64,000 nt of DNA from Rhizomucor pusillus (lineage: Eukaryota; Mucoromycota; Mucoromycetes; Mucorales; Lichtheimiaceae): contig FWWN02000651.1 of assembly GCA_900175165.2 (NCBI GenBank), positions 62,001-126,000 on the forward strand, written 5' to 3'. The notes under the pieces were generated by a model that was given only the letters and a program-made list of their open reading frames with translations, was not told the DNA's origin and did no database searches. The translations under genes were made by a program, and so were the position numbers. Every line of letters starts with the position of its first letter. Position 1 is the first letter of the stretch. Below, piece after piece: positions 27,901 through 39,118 of the stretch.

Positions 27901-29057
27901 AGCCATTCAGTCATTCCATGCTCGTCAAAAGAACAAGCAGCAGCAAAAGGTTGGCAAGAAGGGTAAGAAGGTACAGCCTGCTGCAGAACTCGAAGCTCCC
28001 GTGCGCAAATACCGTTCCACGACCTTTATTCCAGATGATATTCAGAACTTGATGCCCACTATCAAGCAAGCAACTACTCGAAGCATGTTTGCTGAGGAAA
28101 CATTCGAAGCGGGCAAGATGAGCTTGGCTCAGGGCCACCGCCAACTTGGTTTGGAATTGCTCTTGGAAAGCTTGACTTTGCACGAGCAGACATATGGATT
28201 GCTACATCCGGAAACCAGCAAGTGCTATGCAACCCTTGCAATGATTTATCATCACAGTGAGGACCGCGAAGCTGCCCTGGAACTCCAGCGCAAGGCGGTC
28301 ATTGCTGCCGAGCGCACCAACGGTGTTGACCATCCAGAAACACTGCACCATTATCTCAACCTTGGATTGTTTGAGCATGCTGCTGGACGTACCAAGCTTG
28401 CGTTGCGATATCTGAAACATGCTCTCCACTATTGGGATCTGGTCTTTGGCCCTGGCCACCCAGACTCTGCCACCGCCGACAACAATGCCGGTGTCATGTT
28501 GCAGTCTTTGCGAGACTATCCTGTCAGCGCCAAGTTCTTCGAACGTGCTTGCAAGACACAGGAGGATATCTTGGGCCAGGACCACGTACTCGTTGCTACT
28601 GGATACCACGTGTTGGCCAAGGCTTACACCTTGCAAGGCGACTTTACCAAGGCACTGAATGCCGAGCGTGTAGCCTTTAACGTGTTTGACAAGAAGGTAA
28701 ATTGAACTTGAACATATTGACCGCTGGAGAAAAAGATTCTGTGCTAAATCTCGACTGCTTTAGCTTGGAGCTGAGGATCCACGAACAAAGGAGAGTGACA
28801 TGTGGCTCAAGGAGTTGACTTCAAATGCCATCGTGTCTGCTCAGAGAGCTCGCGAGCAGCAGCTTCGTGCTGCGCAAGCACAGCAAGCCCGTCCATCAGG
28901 TCGTGCAGCCACCAACGGCAGCGCGTCTGCAGCGCAGAATGGACACGCTCCTCGTGGAGATATGCCCATTGAACAAATCCTAGAGTACATTCAAAAGGAT
29001 GATGCCCCTCGTGCACGCAAGAACAAGAAGAAGAACGCCAAGGGAAAGCATCACTAA
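24983..29057 (+). CDS. CLU1: Clustered mitochondria protein (Clu1/TIF31)
   Basis: Cytosolic protein needed for even mitochondrial distribution; binds mRNAs for mitochondrial proteins and associates with eIF3 in yeast. Starts MVEQSQEPVPKEQEAVPAEE at 24983. Short exons encode the ubiquitin-like N-domain (EETFQLTVKLPGGAGEIKVI, SPRETIHDIKQSIMESPETC). A very large exon (about 25683-28695) carries the CLU domain (QMF-like YNNIFFSKG, GLYTLGTVVIDYKGVRVVAQ, SIVPGIFRRQD), an acidic/Gln linker, and TPR repeats near the end (TLHEQTYGLLHPETSKCYAT, VIAAERTNGVDHPETLHHYL, FGPGHPDSATADNNAGVMLQ). The final exon begins LGAEDPRTKESDMWLKEL and ends with a Lys-rich tail KNKKKNAKGKHH. Convergent with ORC1, 168 bp apart. 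Confidence 0.95.
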
Positions 29058-29225
29058 AAGCAAGAAACGAAAAGAAATCTTTTACAGCATTTGCATTTTG
29101 TCATTTTATAGAGTTTGGAGACTAAAGGAAGCAAAAAATCAAGGAATGTTTATAAGCAATTTTGTATTAAAGATTTAAAAAGTTATCTACAAAGTACATT
29201 GACCAAATACTGAAATGGATTGTTT

Positions 29226-31297
29226 CTATGATATATTGGCCAATAACCGACCAACAATGCGATCATCTTTACAGGCGACAATGATGTCTTGCTCTAGGAG
29301 ATTGAGAGACATGCGCATAGATAAATCCATCCGGCCGTCTTCAATAACCAGTGCACGTGCTTGACCGAGAGACTCGCATACGCGCATGAGATCGCTCGTC
29401 ATTGGTGCTTCAATGTGATGCCATTTGCAAGTCTGCATGTGTGCCAGTACAACATCACCAAATTCGACGTCGCCCAATCCTGTCCGTCGGATACAATGTA
29501 ACACAGAAACTAGGAACAGTTTCTGATGCAATGAGCAAGACTGGATGAATGCGACGGAAGGCGAAGAAAGCATTTCTTTAATAGCTTCAGTGATAATGTG
29601 GATAGTAACATGGCTTTTGGCACCTTGTCGTTCTTCGACAATTTCGACCGCTCGTCGACAAATATCCAGTGCGCGACGTGCATCTCCACTGACGGCGCTC
29701 ACTTTGCGTGCTGCGTAACTAATGGCTTCCAGATCAAATGCGTCTATACCCTCAAGACGAGATCTGACAATTTCGCCAAGCTGCTCGTACGTATATGGTT
29801 GGAAATTAATTCGTCTGAGACCTTTGAAACGACTACCGCGTTAAAATATGTCGTTGAATCTCAATGGCAATGTATCTATCTTACCCATCCGGCTGGAAAC
29901 CTTGTTGGTAAGTATTCGTTCAGGCAAGTCCATCGTGTTTGCAATAGCAACGACAATAAGCCGAGAATCAGGACGATTGGGCCATTCGAAAAAATTGTAC
30001 ATAACTGTCTGTTTTTTCGTGACCATCAGGTCCAATTCATCCATCAAGACAACGCTGTGGGGAGTCTAGTCAGAATTTCCAAGTTTCTTTTTTTTGCCAC
30101 AGGGTCTACATACGTTGTCCTTTGATTTGCGTTTTTGGAGCTGAATCTGCTTTCTAACAGTTGCAATGCGTGCGCTGAGGTAACGCGTTTAGGACGATCA
30201 TTTGTGCTTTGCTTATTGAGACACTCCCACAATATGCTGTACGCCTGATTTGGATCGGTCACCTTCATACCGTTGATCTCTACAAAGTCGAACGGAGGCA
30301 GTTCCTGGTAGTAATTGAATAGTTGTCAGTCACGATTTTACTCGTGATTGCAAGTTTACTATTCACCTCGTTTTCTGCATCGTGCTGCAGATGCCGTATA
30401 ACTTCGTGGACAGTAGCAGTCTTGCCGGTACCTGGAACACCAGATATGTCTGATAGATGGATCTTAATATAAACTCTCTATGATACATGTTGGAGACTAT
30501 CGCTTACATATGCATGTTCCTGTGCCGCCTTCAATGTCATTTCGTAGTAACTCGTATATTTCTGCAAATTCTTCTTCTCGGCATGGCAGCGAGTCGGGTA
30601 CAGCTGAGACATGAAGACGCTCTCTAGCACGTTCAAAGTTGGTCATGGGCCGTGACAAGTCTACTGCTCGACTTTTCAGTGGCGTTATAGTATTAACAGC
30701 ATTGAGACTGGAAATGAGCGTTTACGTTAGCAAAAAGTGTATCGAAAACAAACAACTCGGACTTGCCGTTTGATAGATCTCGGTGTGATCACACGCTTGA
30801 TCTTTTGTTTCTTGCTTGAAGGAGCTGCTAGTTGCAAGGTCCGTTTGCGTCTGCGTGCTTTGAGTTTTGCTAATAATGCCAGAGGATTCTCGGGCTCGTG
30901 CGAATTGGCATTGTCTGATTTACTATCTTCGTCGTACTCGTATTGATCGCTGTCGTCTGAACCGCTCACGTTTGCACTGCCGCTACTATCACTTTCTGCA
31001 TCGCTCTCTGCATAGCTCACTTGTTTTCGTCGTTCCCGTAAAACGGGTCTACCAGGCAGCGAGACCTTGTCTGTTGCAGGCATGGACGGGTATCTGAGAA
31101 ACTGTAACGTCAAAAAATTGTTGCCTCTCGACGCAGCAAGCTGAATATGCAAAGGAGTTTTATCCTCCACGCGAACGATACCTGAATGACGCCATACAGG
31201 AACTAGGACCGCGCACAATGCTCCTCCCGAAGGAAACTTGGGTTGTGCGTCAAATTAATATACCTCCTTGTTGTGAGTTTGGATCTGATGCAGACAT
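29226..31297 (-). CDS. ORC1: Origin recognition complex subunit 1 (ORC1/CDC6 AAA+)
   Basis: AAA+ ATPase of the origin recognition complex, nuclear. The predicted start is [12 protein letters not shown] at 31297, joined by an intron to [20 protein letters not shown]. An acidic Ser-rich disordered region follows ([20 protein letters not shown]) with basic [11 protein letters not shown] and [15 protein letters not shown]. The ORC1 linker reads [20 protein letters not shown] and the AAA+ core has Walker [39 protein letters not shown], Walker [21 protein letters not shown] and sensor 1 [17 protein letters not shown]. The sensor 2/arginine part is [20 protein letters not shown] and a winged-helix domain ends at NIS, stop 29226. 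The N-terminal BAH domain found in many ORC1 proteins is not visible; the first exons may be incomplete. Confidence 0.9.
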
Positions 31298-31506
31298 GAT
31301 GCAGATACCCTTGCAAAGCATCATCTGCTTCGCGTTCCACATATTCTTTTTGGATATTTACTCATTACTAGAAGATTAAGGCCATCTATCTTTGCAGGCC
31401 AACATGGCATATTCAAGAGCAAGTTCAGTTATGTCAGGAGAATGAATGTACAGCCTCTGCATAAATATTGATTCTCTTTTCCTTCCTTAAAGGGTACTAA
31501 TCAGGG

Positions 31507-31530
31507 AAAGTGTCCATTAATGGACACTTT
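31507..31530. repeat. Perfect 24-bp palindrome
   Basis: Both strands read the same: half-site AAAGTGTCCATT followed by its exact reverse complement, centred on TTAA. Related partial words (GTGTCTATTATTAGTGGAC near 31689, CAATGGACACC near 32032) occur nearby. It may be a dimeric transcription-factor site or a remnant of a repeat end. Confidence 0.6.
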
Positions 31531-32636
31531 TGAGCCCACATATCTCCCCAATGAAAAATCATCTGCAAATGCTTTTTAGTATACTCTTTGACATGTGAAC
31601 AATATTCAGAATTAATTTGAGATTGATATCATGAGTAATTTTGGAGATACGGATGATCAAAGTTGGCTAGTCCGCCGGGTTTCTCGAAGTGTCTATTATT
31701 AGTGGACAGTACGAGAACTGTAGTTTATGCATCTTTTCCTCATCCAATATACATCAAAACCTTTCATATGTATAGTTTCCTTGGTCTAGTTCAATGATAT
31801 GAAATAAAAATAGGATCTATTTAACCATATGTGGATCGAAACGTTCATTACAAATTACCATCTCATGGCCGCAAATTCGAAGTGTCGATCTATGGTGACA
31901 TCCTCTTTCGAGGCGAAGCCCATTATAAAGTGACCTTTGTCATTTGCATTATATTAATCTTCAGACGGCTAGAAGCCGTTCCATTGGTTTTGAGAGAGGA
32001 TTGGAGTTTTTATTGGGCAAAAATACTTTTCAATGGACACCTCCGATCAGTACCCATTGATATAAAAATATAGTGGTAGGAAGATATTATTACAGTGCAC
32101 TTACCTTTCCGCGCAAGGGTATTGATACGGACATCCAACTAATTTTCATATAATTTCGGGACACTCCACCTACCCGTAGGCATTGCAAGAGCATTGGCGC
32201 ATGTTATCTATGAAAAAGCCTGAAAAGGATGCTGGCAATTTTAGAGATGTCATCCTCGTTGACTGATAGTACAACCATATTTGTCATTATATAAATAATA
32301 TTGCTCTTATTGCTATCGGATCAAGATTCAAGCATTAAAAAAGTTGCAGCATAAGGCACTGAATGGTTTCTGGTGGCTTCAGCTTGAAAGAACTTACAGC
32401 GGACAACCCAGTGCTATCAACAACTTGGGCCATCCCAGTTATTATTAGAGATAGAGCCGCTTACATTTCAAAGATTAAAAGACTGTGCAAAGCATACGGA
32501 AACTACGGGTAAGTGGGGGTATATAGCGGCAGTAGTGTGGCTTGGAGTTTCTTTGGGGTCACTTTGCTCCAAGGTTCACAGTAAGTTATCGGATTCTTTT
32601 CTACTCGATAATCTACTCGATAAGGTGAGAGTCTAC

Positions 32637-32680
32637 GTCCATCCATCATCGTCCATCCATCATTATCCATCCATCGATAT
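32637..32680. repeat. CATC simple-sequence repeat
   Basis: Imperfect tetranucleotide repeat of CATC/CCAT units immediately upstream of the EF-1alpha start, probably within its 5' UTR or promoter. Units are interrupted by single-base changes. Confidence 0.6.
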
Positions 32681-32748
32681 AGACATCGAGAATGGACTGA
32701 AGATGCAGAATTGCTCATTCAAGATTGATTTTTTAGCCAAGTATCGTC

Positions 32749-34727
32749 ATGGGTAAGGAGAAGACTCACGTTAACGTCGTCGTTATTGGTCACGTCGATT
32801 CCGTAAGTGTTGGACGAATGTTGCAAATGCCAACTGAATGCTAATACTCCAGCAGGGCAAGTCCACCACCACTGGCCACTTGATCTACAAGTGCGGTGGT
32901 ATTGACAAGCGTACCATTGAAAAGTTCGAGAAGGAAGCCGCCGAACTCGGTAAGGGTTCCTTCAAGTACGCCTGGGTTCTTGACAAGCTCAAGGCCGAAC
33001 GTGAGCGTGGTATCACCATCGACATTGCCCTCTGGAAGTTCGAAACCCCCAAGTACCACGTTACCGTCATTGATGCCCCTGGTCACAGAGACTTTATCAA
33101 GAACATGATTACTGGTACTTCCCAGGCTGACTGTGGTATCTTGATTATTGCCGCCGGTACTGGTGAATTCGAAGCTGGTATCTCCAAGGATGGTCAGACC
33201 CGTGAACACGCTTTGCTCGCCTTCACCCTTGGTGTCCGTCAGCTTATCGTCGCCATCAACAAGATGGACTCCACCAAGTACTCTGAGGCTCGTTACAACG
33301 AAATTGTTAAGGAAGTCTCCACCTTCATCAAGAAGATTGGTTACAACCCCAAGGCTGTTCCCTTTGTCCCCATCTCCGGCTGGAACGGTGACAACATGTT
33401 GGAGGAATCCCCCAACATGCCCTGGTTCAAGGGATGGACCAAGGAAACCAAGGCTGGTAACAAGACCGGCAAGACCTTGTTGGAAGCCATCGACAACATT
33501 GATCCCCCCGTCCGTCCTGTTGACAAGCCCCTCCGTCTTCCTCTCCAGGATGTCTACAAGATTGGTGGTATCGGTACCGTACCTGTCGGCCGTGTCGAAA
33601 CTGGTACCATCAAGGCTGGTATGGTCGTCACCTTTGCTCCTGCCAACGTGACCACCGAAGTCAAGTCCGTCGAAATGCACCACGAACAGCTCGCTGAGNN
33701 NNNNNNNNNNNNNNNNNNNNNNNNNNNNNNNNNNNNNNNNNNNNNNNNAAGGCTGTTCCCTTTGTCCCCATCTCCGGCTGGAACGGTGACAACATGTTGG
33801 AGGAATCCCCCAACATGCCCTGGTTCAAGGGATGGACCAAGGAAACCAAGGCTGGTAACAAGACCGGCAAGACCTTGTTGGAAGCCATCGACAACATTGA
33901 TCCCCCNGTCCGTCCTGTTGACAAGCCCCTCCGTCTTCCTCTCCAGGATGTCTACAAGATTGGTGGTATCGGTACCGTACCTGTCGGCCGTGTCGAAACT
34001 GGTACCATCAAGGCTGGTATGGTCGTCACCTTTGCTCCTGCCAACGTGACCACCGAAGTCAAGTCCGTCGAAATGCACCACGAACAGCTCGCTGAGGGTG
34101 TTCCCGGTGACAACGTTGGTTTCAACGTCAAGAACGTTTCCGTCAAGGATATCCGCCGTGGTAACGTCTGCTCTGACTCCAAGAACGACCCCGCCAAGGA
34201 ATCCGCTTCCTTCACTGCTCAGGTCATTGTCTTGAACCACCCTGGTCAGATCTCCGCTGGTTACTCTCCTGTCTTGGATTGTCACACTGCTCACATTGCA
34301 TGCAAGTTCGCTGAGCTTCTTGAGAAGATTGACCGTCGTTCTGGGTAAGTTGAAAAATTTGGAGGTCGGAGGTTAAAGTCTCGAAATTGCCATGGTTACC
34401 TGACATTGTCATGGCTACTCACTTCTTTAACCTTCCTGTACCTCTTGGATCGTTTACATTTGTTTACTTACCTTGCTTTGCTTTCGAAAAAATAGTAAGA
34501 AACTTGAGGACAGCCCGAAAGCTGTTAAGAGTGGCGACTCCGCAATTGTCAAGATGATTCCTACCAAGCCCATGTGCGTTGAAGCCTATACTGAATATCC
34601 TCCTCTTGGCCGTTTCGCCGTCCGTGACATGCGTCAGACCGTCGCTGTCGGTGTCATCAAGGCTGTCGAGAAGGTTGATAAGTCTGGCAAGGTCACCAAG
34701 GCTGCCCAGAAGGCCTCCAAGAAATAA
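32749..34727 (+). CDS. Translation elongation factor 1-alpha (with assembly gap)
   Basis: GTPase that delivers aminoacyl-tRNA to the ribosome. Exon 1 (32749-32802) encodes [18 protein letters not shown], interrupted within the P-loop; exon 2 starts [15 protein letters not shown] (32856). DAPGHRDF (G3), NKMDS (G4), domain II ([20 protein letters not shown]) and domain III ([18 protein letters not shown]) follow; the last exon (34496-34727) ends KAAQKASKK. Introns are 32803-32855 and 34345-34495. As printed, the frame is broken by 50 Ns (33699-33748) and by an exact 348-bp repeat, 33351-33698 equalling 33749-34096. Counting that segment once gives 458 residues, the expected length, so the gene itself is probably intact. 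A single N at 33907 suggests a polymorphic or paralogous base. Confidence 0.95.
33699..33748. other. Assembly gap (50 N) inside EF-1alpha
   Basis: A run of exactly 50 Ns. The 348 bp on its left (33351-33698) are repeated on its right (33749-34096), so the two contig ends overlap and the gap has negative true size. Confidence 0.97.
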
Positions 34728-35761
34728 ATTAGCTAGCTTCATACCTGGCTCCTTGTTTTCATTTAAACATCAATGCTGTATTAAAACATATATTTGTTGT
34801 GAATTCGCATAGCTAGAGTTATTGGATTTGAAGATCTCGAGTCCTGCATCGGCGTGTGCTACATTGATTATGCAGACATTTAAAAGGAGCTGGGTCTATG
34901 ACAGTGCTGGCAAGTACGATTCCTGTTGCATGTTGCCAAGTATTGCTATCATAGATATTACTTGACAGTGTAATACAAGTTGCAGGACTTGATCACGCTT
35001 GCGACGCTTTCGTTGCCAAGTTCAATTACGGGAGCCATAAGTTTTTGTCTAGTTGGATGCCCGAATATTGTGCCGTTAGTGCAGTTACCATTGGCATAAT
35101 AATAGTTGGAGGAATATAGGAGGAACCGTAAGATCCGTTTCTCTCATGGTATTAATCTTTCCTGCTGTATGCAGGCATTTTTTGCCATTCCAAAGCAGTC
35201 CATAACATATGAGAGCTAGTTCTATACAGAAATGTGTTCAAACTTTACAACGAGCCTCAAAAAGTTCTATACTTGTCCTATGTTTATCTCGAGCTTTTCT
35301 CTCGCGACAAGTGATTTCATTGGCAGCGAGCATTTTACTACAAGGGATGAAGCCAAAGCAATACTATTTATCTTTTGAAGAGTAACATGAAATCTAAAGC
35401 AAAGAGAGCAAAATCAATATCAGGTTACTGATGAGAGCGGGTACCATGCATCTACGATAATGATATATTGACACATGCTTATTTGTAACTCCCGCTATAT
35501 TCATTACTGCCAGAAGATTCCATTAACATGCTGCAAAATATACTTGATCAGTGACTTAATGTATCAGCCTGTAGCATTAGGGCTGCAACCGCGCATACCA
35601 GGAGGCTCCAGTTTTGCGAATATTCAACTGCCGTCGCCATGAATCTATGGATCAATAAACAACGTTAATTTCTACTTGGGTGTATGAGTATGAAACTGTT
35701 CGCTTTTAATTTCATATCTGTGTACGATTTTGATTCTTTCTGTAGAAACCTATCAACTTTT
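34728..35761. other. Intergenic, nothing recognised
   Basis: About 1 kb of AT-rich sequence between EF-1alpha and the convergent monooxygenase gene. It presumably holds the two 3' UTRs. No frame, RNA gene or repeat pair stands out. Confidence 0.5.
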
Positions 35762-37739
35762 CTAGGGACGTTCATAGAGTGTAAAGTCTTGAAAACGGGG
35801 GGCTTTGCGGAGCAACCACCAGAATTGGATGACAGTACTAGACCAAAGAGCTGTTACTTCGCCCTGGGAATTCAGATACCAAGAGCTACAACCACCCTTC
35901 CAAGTTGTTCCTTCAAAGCGCTGCTTGAGGTCACGTACAAATGCTTCCTGCGCTTCCTTTGTTGGTTCGATTGCAGCAATATCTCGCTTGATCATGTTTC
36001 TAATGCACTGAACAGCGTAATTGACTTGGCTAGATGGATGCTCTGTTAAAATAATGAACTGAAATCTGGATGTTTTATCTATTTTATTGTGATATACTTG
36101 CCACTCTGTCATGATTACGACCGAGTTGTGACCTAGCAAGCTGCTAGGTCCGAGGATCATGAACAGGTTGGGGTAGCCATTGATAAGCACCGACTTGTAA
36201 GTCTCTGGGAATTTGTCGCGCCAAAGTTCATTGAGTGATTGACCGTTTTTGCCAACGACTAGATAGAATTAGAGATGAGTGCATATTCACGTGCAAAACA
36301 GGCGAGTACAAATAACCAAGCGCACTCGAACGCCACCATGTATACACATTATAAATTTGCATGTTTCTGTATGATGTTATAAAGAACATACCTTGTAGCT
36401 GACCCAAAAAGCCTTGAACATCGAATCCTGTAGCAAGACACAAAATATCGAATTCATTTTCTTTGCCGTCCTCAGTGAGGATGGTGCGACCCTTGATTTG
36501 CTTGATGGGGCTCCTTTCAACTACTATATTTTCTTGGCAGAGCGCCTCCAAGTAGTTCTCAGAGACTATCAAACGTTTGCAGCCAGGTGGATAGTCGGGT
36601 ATCAGGAGAGGCACCAATTCTGCGCGTCCCTGCTTCTCGATACGGTTACGCATTTCCGCGGCTAATCCGTTGCGTGCAAGCTTGCCAAGGAACGTTTGGG
36701 CATATCCAAAAAGAATATACAGCATTTCCAGCTAGAAAAGACGAATCCCATGTGAACTGACTGGCTATTCATTGTCCTGCATTGACTTGCCTGTAAGAAT
36801 ATCCATAGCCGATATAGCCTAGCAGCAAAAGGCACCCATTTAAATACGGACTTTGCAAAATCTGAATAGTGACGCTGTTTGCGCATGACAATCCAGGCTG
36901 GTGTGCGCTGGTAGCTATACAAGGTTTTTGTGACCTTGGCAAGGGCAGGGATCGTCTGGACGGCACTAGCACCGCTGCCAATAACCGCAACTCGTTTATC
37001 TGTAAAGTCCATGTTCGAGTCCCAGTAGGCCGTGTGCACGATAGGCCCGTCAAAACTCTCGAACTCCCTTGGTATACGCGCGACACGGAGCGATCCGACA
37101 CTCACAAATCTAGAGTAACGAAAAGGTTAGACGATCCAGAGCTGTCCATTCAGTATACGCAGCCAGTGTGTATACTTGCATGATATCAAAATACACGGTA
37201 GCGGAGTTAGCCTCATCTCTGCTGTCTGTAACATCCAGTCGCCATTGACGGTTGTTTTCTATCCATGTAGCCTGGACAACTTTGGAGTTGAGGCTCGTTT
37301 GACTGTAGATATCATATTTTTCCGCGACGCCCTTTAGATACTCGTGAATCTCCTGCTGTGAGCTGTATCGTTGGGACCAAGCTGGCGCAAAGGACAAGGA
37401 AGAGAGAGAGGGAATATCAGTGCTATAATCACGCAAACTTTTTATACGTTGTTGGCGCTTACATGGATTTAGCTCAAAGCTAAGGGAGTACAGGTGTGAC
37501 GGAACGTCGCACGCACAGTTGGGATACTTGTTGTGATACCAGGTCCCGCCAATATCATCTGAAGCTTCAAAGATTTGTGCTGTAATACCAAGCTGTTTCT
37601 TGAGCTGCACAGCGGCGCATATGCCACTAAATCTATAGGGTCCGCAACGCGGCCTTGTAAGCACGATTTACAGGAAGCAAGCAGTTGTTGAAAACACGTA
37701 CCCTGCACCAATAATACCGACAGTCGGTTTGTGAGTCAT
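35762..37739 (-). CDS. Type I Baeyer-Villiger / flavin monooxygenase
   Basis: FAD- and NADPH-dependent monooxygenase that would insert oxygen into ketones or oxidise soft nucleophiles; substrate unknown. The start MTHKPTVGIIGAG at 37739 is split from FSGICAAVQLKKQL by a GTACGT intron, rebuilding the FAD-binding GxGxxG. EASDDIGGTWYHNKYPNCAC is the conserved FAD region. The BVMO fingerprint FxGxxxHxxxW is exact (FDGPIVHTAYW), and VAVIGSGASAVQTIP is the NADPH Rossmann motif. DILCLATGFD is the C-terminal ATG motif, followed by NLFMILGPSSLLGHNSV and a Trp-rich end (GGCSSWYLNSQGEVTALW). About six exons; junctions around 36226-36410 and 36725-36800 were not fixed exactly. All motifs are intact. Confidence 0.88.
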
Positions 37740-38542
37740 GACCTAAGGCCTGCAGAGTGAACAATAAACGTGGAAGGGACAAGAAGATGGATGCTTGACT
37801 TTTGCGCAAGTAGCAGACAATTGAACCGAAAAGAAAAAGAAAAATGCAGAAAGGTAGAGGGAGTAGAGCTTGAAAAAAAAAAGTACATATATATAGTGTT
37901 TGCGGATTAAGGTTGCTTGAGTTCGTGCGACTGTACTCTTCAAATTTTCACACATGATCGGATTTTACGGCCTTACTGCAGGCATGCGCACGGCAACGCG
38001 GGGTTGGGCACCCGACAAGGCCATGATTGAATTCATGCTAGGATACAAGTAAATAAGCACAGATATCCCCGCAGGGATGTACCTTGGTAATTCCAAAGCG
38101 CCCCAAATAAAGTTGTTGCAAGATTCCACGAACAACGGGAAAACTATCGGAATGAACGAAACAACCATAAATCAAAAGATGACACATTGGAAATACATGT
38201 CAAAAAGGTTTTAGACTCGACTGACAGCACACAGATTTCCGGAAGCTTTTAAAGATCATGCTTGAGAACAGATGGGAAATATGTCCAAGAAAGTTTTAGA
38301 CTCCACGTTCTTTGGCATGATATAGATGCGCTTACAGGCAAGGTCATTCGAGCGCTCCTGGAGTAAATCATTCTTTCTAATGACAAATTAGGTTTACCGG
38401 GAAACCTATAATACAATGACAGAAACAACAGCAACCCGTTGGTTCTTTAAAATGTTGCAAGGTGACCCAATCTATCCTTGTGATATGTTTAAATGCGGTA
38501 TGGAGAACAGAGACGGAACGTGCTGAAGCAAGAGCACATGTA
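37740..38542. other. Intergenic, nothing recognised
   Basis: Upstream region of the monooxygenase and downstream region of RCF1. It contains a short A9 run near 37875 and no coding signal or paired repeat that I can support. Confidence 0.5.
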
Positions 38543-38963
38543 TTACTGCGATGATGATTTTGCTTTTTCCTTTTCTTTGTACGAGTAATATAGCGAACCG
38601 CCAACCATCGCCAGCACCGTGAAACCCTGCGCGGCAACTGGTATATGCACGTTGCATACTTAGTATCACTTCTTGAGTATCCAAGAATTCATTATACATA
38701 CCACGGAGTCGAAACATGTTGTTTGCATAGGCACGGTTACCTGTCTTGAGACCAACCGTGGCTGCAATCAATGCAAAGCACGTCAAGGCCACGCCTGCCA
38801 AACTACATGTTAAAGTTATGTACCAAAATCCTAAAAACACGACAAGCTTGCCTGCGGGTACAAGCGGCTCCTCTCGCGACTTGCGCTTCATGCGATCCCA
38901 GGCCGATTCGCCTTCCATGGCGATCCGCATGCGCTCCAATTCTTCTCTGGAAGGGTTGGACAT
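38543..38963 (-). CDS. RCF1: Respiratory supercomplex factor 1 (HIG1 domain)
   Basis: Mitochondrial inner-membrane protein that helps assemble cytochrome c oxidase and III-IV supercomplexes. Exons 38963-38852, 38794-38702 and 38637-38543 give 99 residues. Start MSNPSREELERMRIAMEGES; then WDRMKRKSREEPLVPAGG leads into the HIG1 hairpin: first TM VALTCFALIAATVGLKTGNR, then NNMFRLRVAAQGFTVLAMVG and SLYYSYKEKEKAKSSSQ at the end. The RVAAQGFT block is diagnostic for HIG1. The first intron (38851-38795, 57 nt) appears to be GC-AG (GCAAGC...TTGGCAG); it has no stop in frame, so unspliced RNA would add 19 residues inside the hairpin, which no Rcf1 has. It looks intact and of normal length for the short HIG1 proteins. 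Confidence 0.88.
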
Positions 38964-39118
38964 GATATCCTTGGCTAGGAAAGGAGGAAATTTTGCGACC
39001 TTGTCGCAAGATGAAATTCATCCTGTCTGCTGCGTCGCTCTTGGATGAAATGGATTGGTCTTATCGGTGGCAACCTCTTATTAACTGATTAATGTATACA
39101 TTTTCCAATTTAGCATAG

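Larger units (their letters stand above)
31298..32748. other. Intergenic, ORC1 to EF-1alpha
   Basis: AT-rich 1.45-kb spacer. A plus frame of 80 codons (31831-32073) is open but unrecognised. Two features stand out and are listed separately: a perfect 24-bp palindrome at 31507-31530 and a CATC-rich simple repeat at about 32637-32680 in the EF-1alpha leader. The last 200 bp should hold the EF-1alpha promoter; pyrimidine-rich tracts but no clear TATA box are seen. Confidence 0.45.

Noticed and set aside
33351..34096. Tandem duplication of EF-1alpha domain II
   Set aside because: The repeats are identical and separated by an N gap; counting once restores the standard 458 residues. This is an assembly error.
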